From positions 62,001-126,000 of the forward strand of contig NZ_KN322982.1 in NCBI RefSeq assembly GCF_000774145.1: a DNA stretch of 64,000 nucleotides. The letters are read 5' to 3'. The notes under the pieces were generated by a model. That model made no database searches and was not told the DNA's origin. It worked only from the letters and a program-made list of their open reading frames with translations. Every line of letters starts with the position of its first letter. The first letter of the stretch is position 1. The DNA comes from Pseudomonas mediterranea CFBP 5447. Its GTDB lineage: Bacteria > Pseudomonadota > Gammaproteobacteria > Pseudomonadales > Pseudomonadaceae. Shown here piece after piece: positions 37,702-46,341 of the stretch. Both the position numbers and the translations under genes were made by a program.

Positions 37702-38082
37702 TTGACAGCAACCCAGGTAGCCAGAACCTTTAAGGCTACGCCACACCGTGGTGGTTCTCCCAAAGTGCGATTAGCGTCCGGCGGCTCGCACGGTCACAGC
37801 GATGTGATGGATGCCTACTTTTACCAGCGTGCCCACTGCGGCAACTCATTCCCTTTCATAGCTGCCCTGCAGCAACCTATCCGCTTGGCCATTTCATTGC
37901 GCCAACCTGCGCCCGTCTCTTTCTCCCGGAAAGAGACGGGCGCTCCTACCACTGCTGCAGGCCACCTCGTACAAGGCTTTGCGGCATTCCCCCTCGTGAC
38001 AATCGGCGGGACAAACACCGAAGTCACCAGCAACAGCAATGCAGATGATGGTGCCGCAGCCCAAGGAATGGACTGCACCTGA
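37702..38082 (+). CDS. doubtful open frame, resembles phage P4 Icd/Ash-like proteins
   Basis: The frame (126 codons, TTG start) contains GGSHGHSDVMDAYFYQRAHCGNSFPF and RQPAPVSFSRKETGAP, a pattern I associate weakly with Icd/Ash-like proteins of P4-type elements, which may inhibit host cell division. The resemblance is from memory. Translation could also begin at the ATG in DVMDAYFY. Between here and 38372 there is an AGGAGG-preceded ATG at 38214 that opens only eight codons; otherwise nothing. Confidence 0.3.
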   Translation: MTATQVARTFKATPHRGGSPKVRLASGGSHGHSDVMDAYFYQRAHCGNSFPFIAALQQPIRLAISLRQPAPVSFSRKETGAPTTAAGHLVQGFAAFPLVTIGGTNTEVTSNSNADDGAAAQGMDCT

Positions 38083-38372
38083 CTGACAGTCAGGCATGCC
38101 CCGGTCATCGCATCACTGCCTTCACCCGACTCAGGATCTCGCGGCATTGGTCTCGTCAGCCAATGCAGCCTCTACCCGCCCACTTCTTCGGAAGTGTTCA
38201 GGAGGCCAGATCATGAGATGCCCAAGCTCCCGGCCGTAAGGAGCCGCCAGTCCGGCGTTAGTGGACAACCCCCACAGGTCGCAGGGGCCTTGATCCCTGA
38301 TAACACTCAACATCCATGGCGGGATGACGTGGGGAAAGTTTCAAGGGTTTTGGTTTCGAGAGGAGTTAGATC

Positions 38373-39350
38373 ATGGCACTCGTAGGTAGACGGGATGGAC
38401 GCAATTTTGGCTATGGCCGACAACTGAGTTATGCCGGACCGCAGGCGTTACGCGATCTCTTTGGCGGCGGGCATTACGGCACGGTCAAAGCGCACAGTGA
38501 TCGGTGGCAGGCATTTGTACGGTGGTGTCGATCGGAGGATGGCCCAGGATTTAATGACGCTCGGCAGATTGATCGGCAGACATTGCTGGACTACGCCGGG
38601 CATTTGCGCCTGCAAGTTGTCCAAGGTGAACTCACCATCGCCACTGCGCAAAACCGATTGTCCAGCGTCAACCGGACCATGGCCGCGCTCCGCGGTGATC
38701 ACTATGTGAAAGTGCCAAGTCCGAGCAAGGCTTTGGGAATGCAGCGCATCACCGTCCGCACGACAAATCCTCAAGGCCAAGATCACAAACACGTGATACG
38801 CATCGTCGAAGCGCTCCGCGAAAAGCATCCGCGTGCCGCCGCCATCGCACAATTGGCACGCGCCACTGGCATGCGTCTGCGCGAAGCGATTCTGGCCGAC
38901 CTACCGCGACTCAAGCGTGAAGCCGAACACTACGACAAGATCAACATCCAGGACGGCACCAAAGGTGGCCGCGGCGGCGCAACCGCGCCTCGTTGGATCA
39001 CGGTGGATGACCATATTCGCGAAGCGCTCAGGTACGCCGAACAAGTCTCTCCCGACGGTAGCCGCAACCTGCTGGCAGCGCACGAGAGCTACCTCGATTT
39101 CCAACGGGAAATCGTCCGCCCCGCCCGAGATATCCTCCATACCCACAACCTCAAAGGCTTCCACGAACTGCGCGCGGCTTATGCGTGCGAACGCTATGAG
39201 CAGATCACCCATCATCTAGCGCCCATCAATGGTGGCAGGTGCAGGCGCCTCGATCCAGGCCTTGATCGAGAGGCATGCATACAAATCAGCTATGAGCTGG
39301 GACACGGTCGAATCGACGTGGTATCGGCGTATATCGGTGGTCGGGTATGA
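38373..39350 (+). CDS. second tyrosine recombinase (integrase-domain protein)
   Basis: The 325 residues have an N-terminal core-binding helical domain (KAHSDRWQAFVRWCRSE near 39-53) and a catalytic domain with R168 (TGMRLREA), a candidate lysine in DGTKGGRGG near 197, H264 and R267 (FHELRAAYACERY), H311 (ELGHGRIDVVSAY) and the nucleophile Y320. The layout differs from the P4 integrase, and the protein belongs to the short integrase-domain family seen in Pseudomonas islands. AGGAG precedes the ATG. It overlaps the next gene by 4 bp. Confidence 0.85.
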   Translation: MALVGRRDGRNFGYGRQLSYAGPQALRDLFGGGHYGTVKAHSDRWQAFVRWCRSEDGPGFNDARQIDRQTLLDYAGHLRLQVVQGELTIATAQNRLSSVNRTMAALRGDHYVKVPSPSKALGMQRITVRTTNPQGQDHKHVIRIVEALREKHPRAAAIAQLARATGMRLREAILADLPRLKREAEHYDKINIQDGTKGGRGGATAPRWITVDDHIREALRYAEQVSPDGSRNLLAAHESYLDFQREIVRPARDILHTHNLKGFHELRAAYACERYEQITHHLAPINGGRCRRLDPGLDREACIQISYELGHGRIDVVSAYIGGRV

Positions 39351-39619
39351 ATAAACAATTCGATATGGAGATCTTCTTGGCTGGGGTGCTGACTGGAGCA
39401 CATGCCACACGAGAACGTCACATCCGCCAAGCCAAGACTATTCAAACAGCCATTTCTGAACGCTGGCACCGAGATAATCCATGGACCTGGCAACGAAAGC
39501 ATCTGGCGTGGTTTCTTGATACGCACGTGAGTCCGCACGCTGAGTCGACGCGCTACTACTATCTGTTGACCGTAAATTTGCTCACTATTCGCTTAGGAAA
39601 GTCATGGCAGTTCCATTGA
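39347..39619 (+). CDS. small protein coupled to the second recombinase
   Basis: The 90 residues start MNKQFDMEIFLAGVLTGAHATRERHIRQAKTIQ and contain DNPWTWQRKHLAWFLDTHVSPHAESTRYYYLL, which looks like the SAM-like core-binding domain of a tyrosine recombinase without a catalytic domain. ATGA overlap with the recombinase gene indicates co-translation; an accessory role in recombination is a guess. The 39620-40132 gap after it contains a pyrimidine-rich tract and the regulatory region of the next gene. Confidence 0.6.
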   Translation: MNKQFDMEIFLAGVLTGAHATRERHIRQAKTIQTAISERWHRDNPWTWQRKHLAWFLDTHVSPHAESTRYYYLLTVNLLTIRLGKSWQFH

Positions 39620-39926
39620 CAGTCGAGGATCAGCAACCGACCAGAGACGGGCGATAGGAATTGGTTTCTTCGCCAGTTTTTCGCAACATCGCCCGCTACT
39701 AGTGACGCCACTACATCGATTTTTCCGCCCCCCTCCCCCGCTTCTTGCCCTCTAAACAGAGCATCCCCCGCACCGAAACGTCCATTATATTTTTTTCGGA
39801 GCACTGAACCGGGCGCCTACAAAACCCCTACAACCCGCGATCACCGGGAGCACATTCAGCACGGTGAGCACGCACAGCCCAGCGAGCACGGCAACGCTTG
39901 TAAATGCATGTTTTTTAACAAGTTTG

Positions 39927-39991
39927 TTGACACAAAATTTTCAACTCAAATCTGAGTGGCTATTTTCTTACTCTTACTCAATACTCAGATT
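39927..39991 (+). promoter_or_regulatory. possible promoter and operator upstream of the cargo genes
   Basis: A TTGACA -35 box at 39927-39932 is followed by two inverted half-sites, AATCTGAGT (39949-39957) and ACTCAGATT (39983-39991). No good -10 box is at the right distance, so the promoter call is tentative. The dyad would suit autoregulation by the winged-helix-like gene at 40133. Confidence 0.35.
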
Positions 39992-40132
39992 GGAATATAC
40001 CTGCAATATCGGGTTCAGATTGCACGTTCTAAGTCTTTGATAAATAACGTTTTTTAGTCGAATCTTGGTTCCAGCGATTGATTCCCGAACGGTCGGGCTT
40101 TCAGCTGAGATTACTAACTCGGAGATTGCATC

Positions 40133-40804
40133 ATGACTGATACCCCTATCCCCTCACTCCCAACCCCAGCGCTACCTGCCGCTGCCCAACCCTCAACTGT
40201 CGTAAATCAGACGTCTGCCGGTGTATTAGACCAAAATCTTGCTGCTCTACTAGCTTTGAATACCACTCAGAAAAAAAAGAGAAAAAGTAAAGCCCATCTT
40301 AATGCGATGAAAATGCGCGGAGAGTTATGGCCAGAGCTAGATACCAGCCTTCTATGGGATCGAACAGTCAATGATGGATATTCATCGATCCCTAGAACGC
40401 TTTCACTCATAACCAACATGATTGACGATCTCGCAAAAAAGCATACCGGAAAGTCTGCCGCCGCTGGAAAAACGTATTTTGCTCTGTGGTGTAGGGTGTG
40501 GGATGAAAACATGCTGACTATTGAGAATGAATCTGTTTATGCCATTGAGTCAGGATATTCCGGGGAACGGAATGTGACGACTTGGCGGCAGCATATGAAG
40601 GTCCTTCAAGAATTGGGCTTTATCGATACGAAAGAGGGTGCTTATGGCCCCTATAATTTTGTCCTCATATATAACCCATATTTAGTACTGAAAAAACTTA
40701 AGCCTCAAATACCTGCATCCTATTATCAGTTGCTCTTGCAACGTGCGATTGAGATAGGTGCAGATGGTGACCTCATAGATAAGCCAAACAAGGAAACGAA
40801 ATAA
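40133..40804 (+). CDS. winged-helix-like protein of mobile elements, function unknown
   Basis: The 223 residues begin with a low-complexity P/A/T tail (1-55), a basic patch KKKRKSKAH, then a domain with YSSIPRTLSLITNMIDDLAKKHTGKSAAAGKTYFALWCRVWDEN and a helix-turn-helix-like ERNVTTWRQHMKVLQELGFIDTKEG. This resembles winged-helix regions of replication initiators and of unnamed proteins found in other integrative elements. GGAG precedes the ATG at 40133. It leads the AT-rich cargo and may regulate the cargo or the replication of the element. Confidence 0.7.
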   Translation: MTDTPIPSLPTPALPAAAQPSTVVNQTSAGVLDQNLAALLALNTTQKKKRKSKAHLNAMKMRGELWPELDTSLLWDRTVNDGYSSIPRTLSLITNMIDDLAKKHTGKSAAAGKTYFALWCRVWDENMLTIENESVYAIESGYSGERNVTTWRQHMKVLQELGFIDTKEGAYGPYNFVLIYNPYLVLKKLKPQIPASYYQLLLQRAIEIGADGDLIDKPNKETK

Positions 40805-40884
40805 TGGAAAATATAAAATTGCTTATGATATTAGCTATCGAAACCATAAGGCTTATTAGTCAAATCATAAAGTTATTCCAATGA
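40804..40884 (+). CDS. 26-residue hydrophobic peptide, translationally coupled
   Basis: The ATG overlaps the stop of the preceding gene (TAATG). The peptide MENIKLLMILAIETIRLISQ plus IIKLFQ is amphipathic and hydrophobic, as in leader peptides or small membrane toxins. Coupling gives it a means of translation without its own SD. Short AT-rich DNA often yields such frames, so it may be chance. Confidence 0.35.
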   Translation: MENIKLLMILAIETIRLISQIIKLFQ

Positions 40885-41193
40885 TATTGGTTGCGGATGT
40901 ATGAAATATCAATAGAACTCATACATCCGCCTATATAATCAGTCCAGCGCTATCGCAGAGTATCTTGGCTCGGATATGCAAATATTGGGCGGCAAGCGAC
41001 CATCTAGCTGCATGCTGTTTCGTCAAAAAATATTTCTGCGCCTGTCTTAGACTATACGGCTATAGTACGCCTGATAGCATTTTGATAACCTAGCTTCCAG
41101 CAGCAGCTTTGCGAGTCGAGTACCTACTGAATGGTATTTGAGACCAGAGATAGAAAAAAACTATTGAATTCCGGATAGATCGAGGAATGAGAC
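40885..41193 (+). ncRNA. candidate structured RNA upstream of the reverse transcriptase
   Basis: About 310 bp without a gene precede the RT. They open with a perfect 12-bp hairpin, GCGGATGTATGA (40893-40904) with TCATACATCCGC (40919-40930), loop 14 nt and no T tract, so not a terminator. Shorter dyads follow (for example around TATACGGCTATAGTA near 41053). Several bacterial RT systems place their template RNA directly upstream of the RT; whether this segment is transcribed cannot be seen. Confidence 0.4.
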
Positions 41194-43035
41194 ATGAGTG
41201 AAAAATTCGTGTCCGACGCGGCAGGAACTCCGCATCTGGCAGAGCAGGATGATAGTCTTAAAAATCTGAAATTATTGATTGAATCCTTCAATACAGACAA
41301 TCTGAATTCCCGCGAACAAAAGAAGCTCCAAGAACTTCGATCCATTCTTTCCCCGCTACTAAAAAAAGGTGGCGTTTTAGCAGACTTATCTCAAGATGGA
41401 AAAGACGTTTTAGCATTTCCAATCGACGTCGACAGTGTCCTACAACATTTAAACCAAGACATGAGGGATGACTGGTTTACTGACACACTTCAACACAAAG
41501 ACCTTCTCTCAAATAAACAATCCCTTCATGAAGTGCTATATGAGTTGTTAAATGAAGGAAATGGACAATATATTGGCTCTTTCCGGAACGTTTACAACAT
41601 ACCTAAAAAAGGGCTAGGGATTAGGTACTCTTTAGAAACTGATTTTTATGACAGATTTATATATCAAGCAATCTGTACCTTCTTGATACAGTTTTATGAT
41701 CCACTTTTATCTCATCGAGTACTAAGCCACAGATTCAATAAAGATAGAAAAACAGAAAAGTACATATTTAAAAGCCGAATTGATTTATGGCAAACTTTCG
41801 AAGGTGTAACCAGAACGGCTCTAAGCAACAATCAATCACTACTAGCAACCGATCTAATAAATTGCTATGAAAATATTACAATTGAAACAATCCGCACAGC
41901 TTTTGAGAGATCGATTGAAAATATAAAAACTTCCGGCCCAAATAAAGTATTAATTAGGAATGCAGTGCAAACCCTCTGCAACCTTTTGTCGCGGTGGGGA
42001 TACAGTGAACGTCACGGACTACCTCAAAACCGCGACGCATCGTCATTCATCGCAAACGTTGTCTTAAATGATATTGACCATGAAATGGTGCGATTAGGGT
42101 ACGATTATTATCGATACGTGGACGACATCAGGGTAATTTGTCCCAACACGAGAGTCGCAAAGAAAGCGTTGACTGAGCTTATAAATCAGCTCAGAAAGGT
42201 CGGGATGAATATAAACTCTGGAAAAACAAAGATTTTAACCCAAGACTCTACCTCTAGTGAAGTTGATGAGTTTTTCCCAACATCTGACGATCGAAGCCTC
42301 ACAATCGACAACATGTGGAGATCAAGAAGCAGAAGGGTTATTGCGCGCTCAGCAAAGTATATATTTCAAATTTTGAAAGAGTGCATCGAAGAAAAACAAA
42401 CACAGTCCAGGCAGTTTCGATTCGCGGTAAACCGACTGATCAAGCTGACCGATGCAGGCATTTTTGATATTCATGCAGCCATAGCAACAGATTTAAAAGC
42501 ACTCTTAATTAGCTCACTTGAGGACCATGCCGCTTCGACCGATCAGTACTGCAGACTTCTTGGGATTCTAGACCTCAACGAGCAAGAGCTCAATGATATT
42601 TACAACCATCTCAGTGATCATGAGCGCTCGGTTCACTCTTGGCAAAACTTTCATCTATGGTTACTTCTAGCAAATCGTAAGTATAAAAATATTAATTTAA
42701 TATCGCTAGCGACTACAAGAATAGAGTCCGACATACTTCAACCAGAGATAGCGGCCATATTTATTTATCTAAAGTGTGTTGATGAGACACAAACTTTAAT
42801 TGATGTCATTTCCAAGTTCGAGTCTACCTGGCCATATTACCACCAACGAAATTTTCTATTAGCCTGTAGTGACTTTGATCAAAGTCAACTGAAACCTTTA
42901 ATTTCTAAGCTAGGCCCTAAACTTAAATGGACCGGCAGCAGAGCCAAGCCTTATTTTACTAATGGTATGCCTATGGTCGAACGAGACAAAATAGCCATGC
43001 TCGATCTTTATGATGAGATCACACCATATGACTGA
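41194..43035 (+). CDS. reverse transcriptase of the UG/Abi (defence) kind
   Basis: The 613 residues hold an RT domain at about 120-350: motif A LLATDLINCYENI with D220, motif B GLPQNRDASSFIANVVL (275-291), the catalytic YVDD at 308-311 (YYRYVDDIRVIC), and motif D/E GMNINSGKTKILTQ. All three metal-binding aspartates are present. The long C-terminal part (about 360-613) is helical with no domain I can name, as in AbiA/AbiK and many DRT proteins. There is no group II intron maturase, CRISPR or retron-type C terminus. A GAGGAATGAG box lies before the ATG at 41194. The next gene overlaps its end by 8 bp, so RT and polymerase are made together. The coding sequence is strongly AT-rich. Confidence 0.9.
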   Translation: MSEKFVSDAAGTPHLAEQDDSLKNLKLLIESFNTDNLNSREQKKLQELRSILSPLLKKGGVLADLSQDGKDVLAFPIDVDSVLQHLNQDMRDDWFTDTLQHKDLLSNKQSLHEVLYELLNEGNGQYIGSFRNVYNIPKKGLGIRYSLETDFYDRFIYQAICTFLIQFYDPLLSHRVLSHRFNKDRKTEKYIFKSRIDLWQTFEGVTRTALSNNQSLLATDLINCYENITIETIRTAFERSIENIKTSGPNKVLIRNAVQTLCNLLSRWGYSERHGLPQNRDASSFIANVVLNDIDHEMVRLGYDYYRYVDDIRVICPNTRVAKKALTELINQLRKVGMNINSGKTKILTQDSTSSEVDEFFPTSDDRSLTIDNMWRSRSRRVIARSAKYIFQILKECIEEKQTQSRQFRFAVNRLIKLTDAGIFDIHAAIATDLKALLISSLEDHAASTDQYCRLLGILDLNEQELNDIYNHLSDHERSVHSWQNFHLWLLLANRKYKNINLISLATTRIESDILQPEIAAIFIYLKCVDETQTLIDVISKFESTWPYYHQRNFLLACSDFDQSQLKPLISKLGPKLKWTGSRAKPYFTNGMPMVERDKIAMLDLYDEITPYD

Positions 43036-44575
43036 ATCAAAAAAAGCCTTACTTTTTATAGCTGACTATACAGACCAAGGGCAAGACAGAATCTTCTTAT
43101 GGTCAGATGGTACTTTAGGTGAAGTCACCATATCTGATTTAGTAGATCAAAAACATGAGCTTGTCTGCCATGACTTATGGTTAATTGCCCCATCGCTCTA
43201 TCGGGCGACAAGCAAGTTACCATCTAACATCACAGACATTGAAGAACTTCGAATCCTCACTTCAGGAAAGAAAAAAGAAAGAGAATCAAGAGACAAGAAA
43301 GACATATCCCAGCTCCTATCCGCATTTGTTTCCGATGAAATTATTGCAAAATATAAAGAAATTTTTAACCGCAAGAGACCTTTAGATGAAGCCATTTTGT
43401 CTTTAATTGGCGAAGCACTATTGAAATGCTCCGAAGTTGTAAAAAAGGATGCAAATACTGCCGGTGAATGGGAGAGATTCATCGTAATCGAACGTCCCGT
43501 AAACGACTATCTAATAAGATCAGCATCAGAAGGCATTTCTATTTCTGAAGAAAAACTTAGATACCATAAAAACAAAATAGAGTTCGAATTCTATATGGCA
43601 TTGAAGAATTTCTCTTCCGACTACGATATGCCTCTAGAGGTTCCCTCCGACCAAGCCGTTATCGAATACCTAGAGCCCAAAGGGTTTGACTTTACCGGTC
43701 TAGACGTGGATTACATTTTAAATTTCGTCCCTATGCAATCAAATTTTGCAGTGGACCTAATTCGCTTAAGGAAAATTCAAAATTCACGTAGAGTATTAGC
43801 AGCCATTCCCTTGAGCCAAAGTCGAATTTATCCGATCGTCGACAGCTTTGGATCTATCACCTCAAGAATCTACTTCAAAGACCCGTCGTTACAAAATTTG
43901 GCAAAACACCATCGAGACATTTTAATGCCAGATACCAACAAGCAGTTGTCATACATAGACTACGATCAATTTGAAGCAGGCGTAATGGCCGCACTCTCCG
44001 GCGATGAGAAATTATTAGCGTTATATAACAGTAGTGATGTCTATGAAATTGCTGCAGAAGAAATATTTGACGACAAGAGCAAGAGAAAACAAGCCAAGAG
44101 GTTATTTCTTTCTTATGCCTATGGAATGAAGCGGCAACACATCCTTGCTGCAGCGCAGGGTTTTGGTGCAGATCGCCAAAACGCTAAAAAATTCTTTGAG
44201 CAATTCAAAACATTCGAAGCTTGGAAAGTCTTAGTTCACGAAGAGTTTCAACGTACGGGAAGAATTGGCACTGCGTTTGGCAATTATATGCAACGTGATC
44301 GAAAAGGAGAACTAACAAGCAAGGAAAAAAGATCTGCTATCAGCCAAGTTGTGCAAGGAACTGCCTCGTTAATATTCAAGAAAGCACTGCTATGCTTGAG
44401 TTCAATATCTGATGTAAAACTAAAACTGCCAATGCACGACGCTGTTTTGCTGGAGCATTCCGCAGACTACGACGTAGATCGAGTAATCAATATTTTTTCA
44501 GGAGCGATGTCTGAACATTTTCAAAATAAGATTCAAGGCAAGGCGTCATTAAGCCAATTCCATGAAGATCGATAG
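43028..44575 (+). CDS. family A (Pol I-like) DNA polymerase paired with the RT
   Basis: From ATG 43028 the protein has 515 residues; ATGs at 43010 and 43013 would add six or five. Residues 150-515 follow the Pol I polymerase domain: FGSITSRIYFKDPSLQNLAK (274-293), motif A SYIDYDQFEAGVMAALSGD with D311 and E316, motif B RKQAKRLFLSYAYGM with R353, K357 and Y365, QGTA (443-446), and motif C LPMHDAVLLE with H470 and D471. D311 and D471 correspond to the catalytic E. coli D705 and D882. Substitutions are Leu361 at the F762 position and Ala472 at E883. The first 140 residues show no 5' nuclease and no DEDD exonuclease motif. It is much shorter than a cellular Pol I and is AT-rich like the RT gene. 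Confidence 0.88.
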   Translation: MTESKKALLFIADYTDQGQDRIFLWSDGTLGEVTISDLVDQKHELVCHDLWLIAPSLYRATSKLPSNITDIEELRILTSGKKKERESRDKKDISQLLSAFVSDEIIAKYKEIFNRKRPLDEAILSLIGEALLKCSEVVKKDANTAGEWERFIVIERPVNDYLIRSASEGISISEEKLRYHKNKIEFEFYMALKNFSSDYDMPLEVPSDQAVIEYLEPKGFDFTGLDVDYILNFVPMQSNFAVDLIRLRKIQNSRRVLAAIPLSQSRIYPIVDSFGSITSRIYFKDPSLQNLAKHHRDILMPDTNKQLSYIDYDQFEAGVMAALSGDEKLLALYNSSDVYEIAAEEIFDDKSKRKQAKRLFLSYAYGMKRQHILAAAQGFGADRQNAKKFFEQFKTFEAWKVLVHEEFQRTGRIGTAFGNYMQRDRKGELTSKEKRSAISQVVQGTASLIFKKALLCLSSISDVKLKLPMHDAVLLEHSADYDVDRVINIFSGAMSEHFQNKIQGKASLSQFHEDR

Positions 44576-44841
44576 CCTGTAAAGCTGTGGATAGATACAA
44601 AATTTCTTGAGAGCTCCTTACGGATTGGTTAAAGGCCCCTAGTTTTTACTGGATTGATCTGGCGCATCTTGGTGACTGCAATCACCTCCGACGCTCACTC
44701 GTTCTGGAGATAGACGTACAGATACCTCGATAATTTTTAACTAATCCATTTTAGATGATAAAGGTAGTTTTAGAGGTAGACTGCTTATTCAGCATAAATA
44801 AATCACATCACTATCAATAAGATAGGTGTTTATTCGACTCT

Positions 44842-44857
44842 TGGTGCCGGCACCATA
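44842..44857 (+). other. attR
   Basis: TGGTGCCGGCACCATA repeats the tRNA-Thr 3' end found at 35954-35969. From 44576 to here no gene is visible, only AT-rich sequence with one near-DnaA box (TGTGGATAG at 44585). Confidence 0.85.
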
Positions 44858-44864
44858 TAAAACG

Positions 44865-44897
44865 AAGCCCTCGCAGAAATGCGGGGGCTTTGTTTTT
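44865..44897 (+). terminator. probable original terminator of tRNA-Thr, displaced by the island
   Basis: The stem AAGCCCTCGCA/TGCGGGGGCTT with loop GAAA is followed by TGTTTTT. It starts 8 bp after attR, where the native tRNA-Thr terminator would be before integration. Confidence 0.8.
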
Positions 44898-44996
44898 GTG
44901 CCCTACGTAATAAATGAAATAACAAGCCTCTGCATACTCTGACGCCCCCTTCGCTCTACCAACCCACGCCGCCGCACAGGGCTTCGTCGACACTCG

Positions 44997-45935
44997 CTAT
45001 TGATTAGCCAGCAGAAAATCCAGGATAGCGTGAGTGGTGGCCTGCGCTTTTTCCTCCAGTACCCAATGACCCGTGTTCTGTAAAATCAGTGAATGCGGTC
45101 GGTAGCTGATATGGCTTACCTGCTCGGTCAAAGTCTTGCCTCTTGAATGATCGCCACCGATGGTAAGTACTGGAATGAGCAATTTGTTCTGGGCGAACTC
45201 TTGATTGTCATTTGCGTCACTTTCCACCCAAGCTGAGTAAAGTTTGAACGCCGCTTCCATCCGTCCAGGCCGGGAGTAATCCATTACCAGCGCGGCGCGC
45301 ACCTCATCATCAACTTTGGGATTTCCCTTGAATACAAACTCGTCAAAAAACATGTCCAGATATTTTTTTTCCTGCCCTCGAATCATTTTCAGAGCAGTTT
45401 CGCCGAAGAAGCGGAAATGCCATTTACTGGCAACACCATTCGCAGGATTGCCGTTATAGGGAGTTTCCCACCCTGGAATGCCTGGGATGAATCCATCCAT
45501 TAAGATGATGCGCTTGGTTTCCTGCGGATATTGCGCTCCATAGGCATAGGCGATGATCAGCCCCATGTCGTGACCGATAATATCTACTCGCTGCAACTTC
45601 AAGACAGCGACCAATTCATGGAGGTCGCGTGCCATATTCTTTTTATCGTATCCACCCTTCGAAACATCCGTTTCTCCAGCACCACGATAGTCGGGAACAA
45701 CGGGCGTATAGCCCGCGCGCAGGAGCCGCCCCATCAGTGGTCCCCAGTTTCTCCAGCTTCCTGGAAACCCGTGAATTAGCAAAACCGGCTTTTCACCATT
45801 ACCACTCACCAGATAGTGCATGCGAATGCCGTTTACATTCGCGTATTCACTTCTGAATGTCGCATCGTCAATAACAATGTGATTCGTTGCATCTGACAAG
45901 GCTGATGTTACGTCTGGATGAATAAGCCGACTCAT
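44997..45935 (-). CDS. alpha/beta hydrolase, epoxide hydrolase or dehalogenase type
   Basis: The 312 residues have the oxyanion motif LLIHGFPGSWRNW near 53, the nucleophile elbow IIGHDMGLIIAY with an aspartate near residue 120 and the C-terminal histidine in LQNTGHWVLEEKAQ. An aspartate nucleophile with HGxP points to epoxide hydrolases or haloalkane dehalogenases and not to esterases. The DYRGAGETD segment is also typical. It is the first host-side gene after the island and reads toward it. The gap 45936-46341 contains a palindrome (46084) and no gene. Confidence 0.85.
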   Translation of the reverse strand: MSRLIHPDVTSALSDATNHIVIDDATFRSEYANVNGIRMHYLVSGNGEKPVLLIHGFPGSWRNWGPLMGRLLRAGYTPVVPDYRGAGETDVSKGGYDKKNMARDLHELVAVLKLQRVDIIGHDMGLIIAYAYGAQYPQETKRIILMDGFIPGIPGWETPYNGNPANGVASKWHFRFFGETALKMIRGQEKKYLDMFFDEFVFKGNPKVDDEVRAALVMDYSRPGRMEAAFKLYSAWVESDANDNQEFAQNKLLIPVLTIGGDHSRGKTLTEQVSHISYRPHSLILQNTGHWVLEEKAQATTHAILDFLLANQ

Positions 45936-46083
45936 TCTGACACCTTACTTAAGCCAGACGATCCGGAGCGTGACTCCGCACCTTGATTCCCGAAACCAAC
46001 AGACTGATCAAGCATTAGCGACGGGGGCCTGAAAATATTGAAATGGCTTTCAGGTGCTAGCGTGGAGGGTTTCTTGATCCGAT

Positions 46084-46107
46084 GGCACTGTCAGGAATGA
46101 CAGTGCC
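46084..46107. repeat. perfect 10-bp inverted repeat
   Basis: GGCACTGTCA and TGACAGTGCC enclose GGAA. No T tract follows. It sits between the hydrolase and chemoreceptor promoters and may be an operator. Confidence 0.5.
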
Positions 46108-46341
46108 GATAAACGGCAGGGGCATGGTATATCCGGCATCCTCTTAGCGCTCCCAGCGCTTTTAATAGAGGTAAGCAATCCGTGCGGCGGAAAATGCGCC
46201 CTCGCCACGCAAGCGCTGGGCGGTATTCATCTAATTTTTTTCCCTTGCCGATACCCTCAATAGACGCATCCCCCGCCCCAGCCCCCCCGCGGGCGCTCGA
46301 CTACACTTGCCCAGAAATCCCCGCTCCAGGAGCAGCCAACA

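Noticed and set aside
41194..43035. Retron or group II intron interpretation of the RT
   Set aside because: The long helical C terminus, lack of maturase and HNH domains, and lack of intron RNA features do not fit a group II intron; no msr-msd like repeat pair is clear, though an upstream RNA is still possible.
43028..44575. Chromosomal DNA polymerase I
   Set aside because: It has no 5' nuclease and no recognisable exonuclease domain, is about 515 residues against about 920, and is AT-rich in an island.
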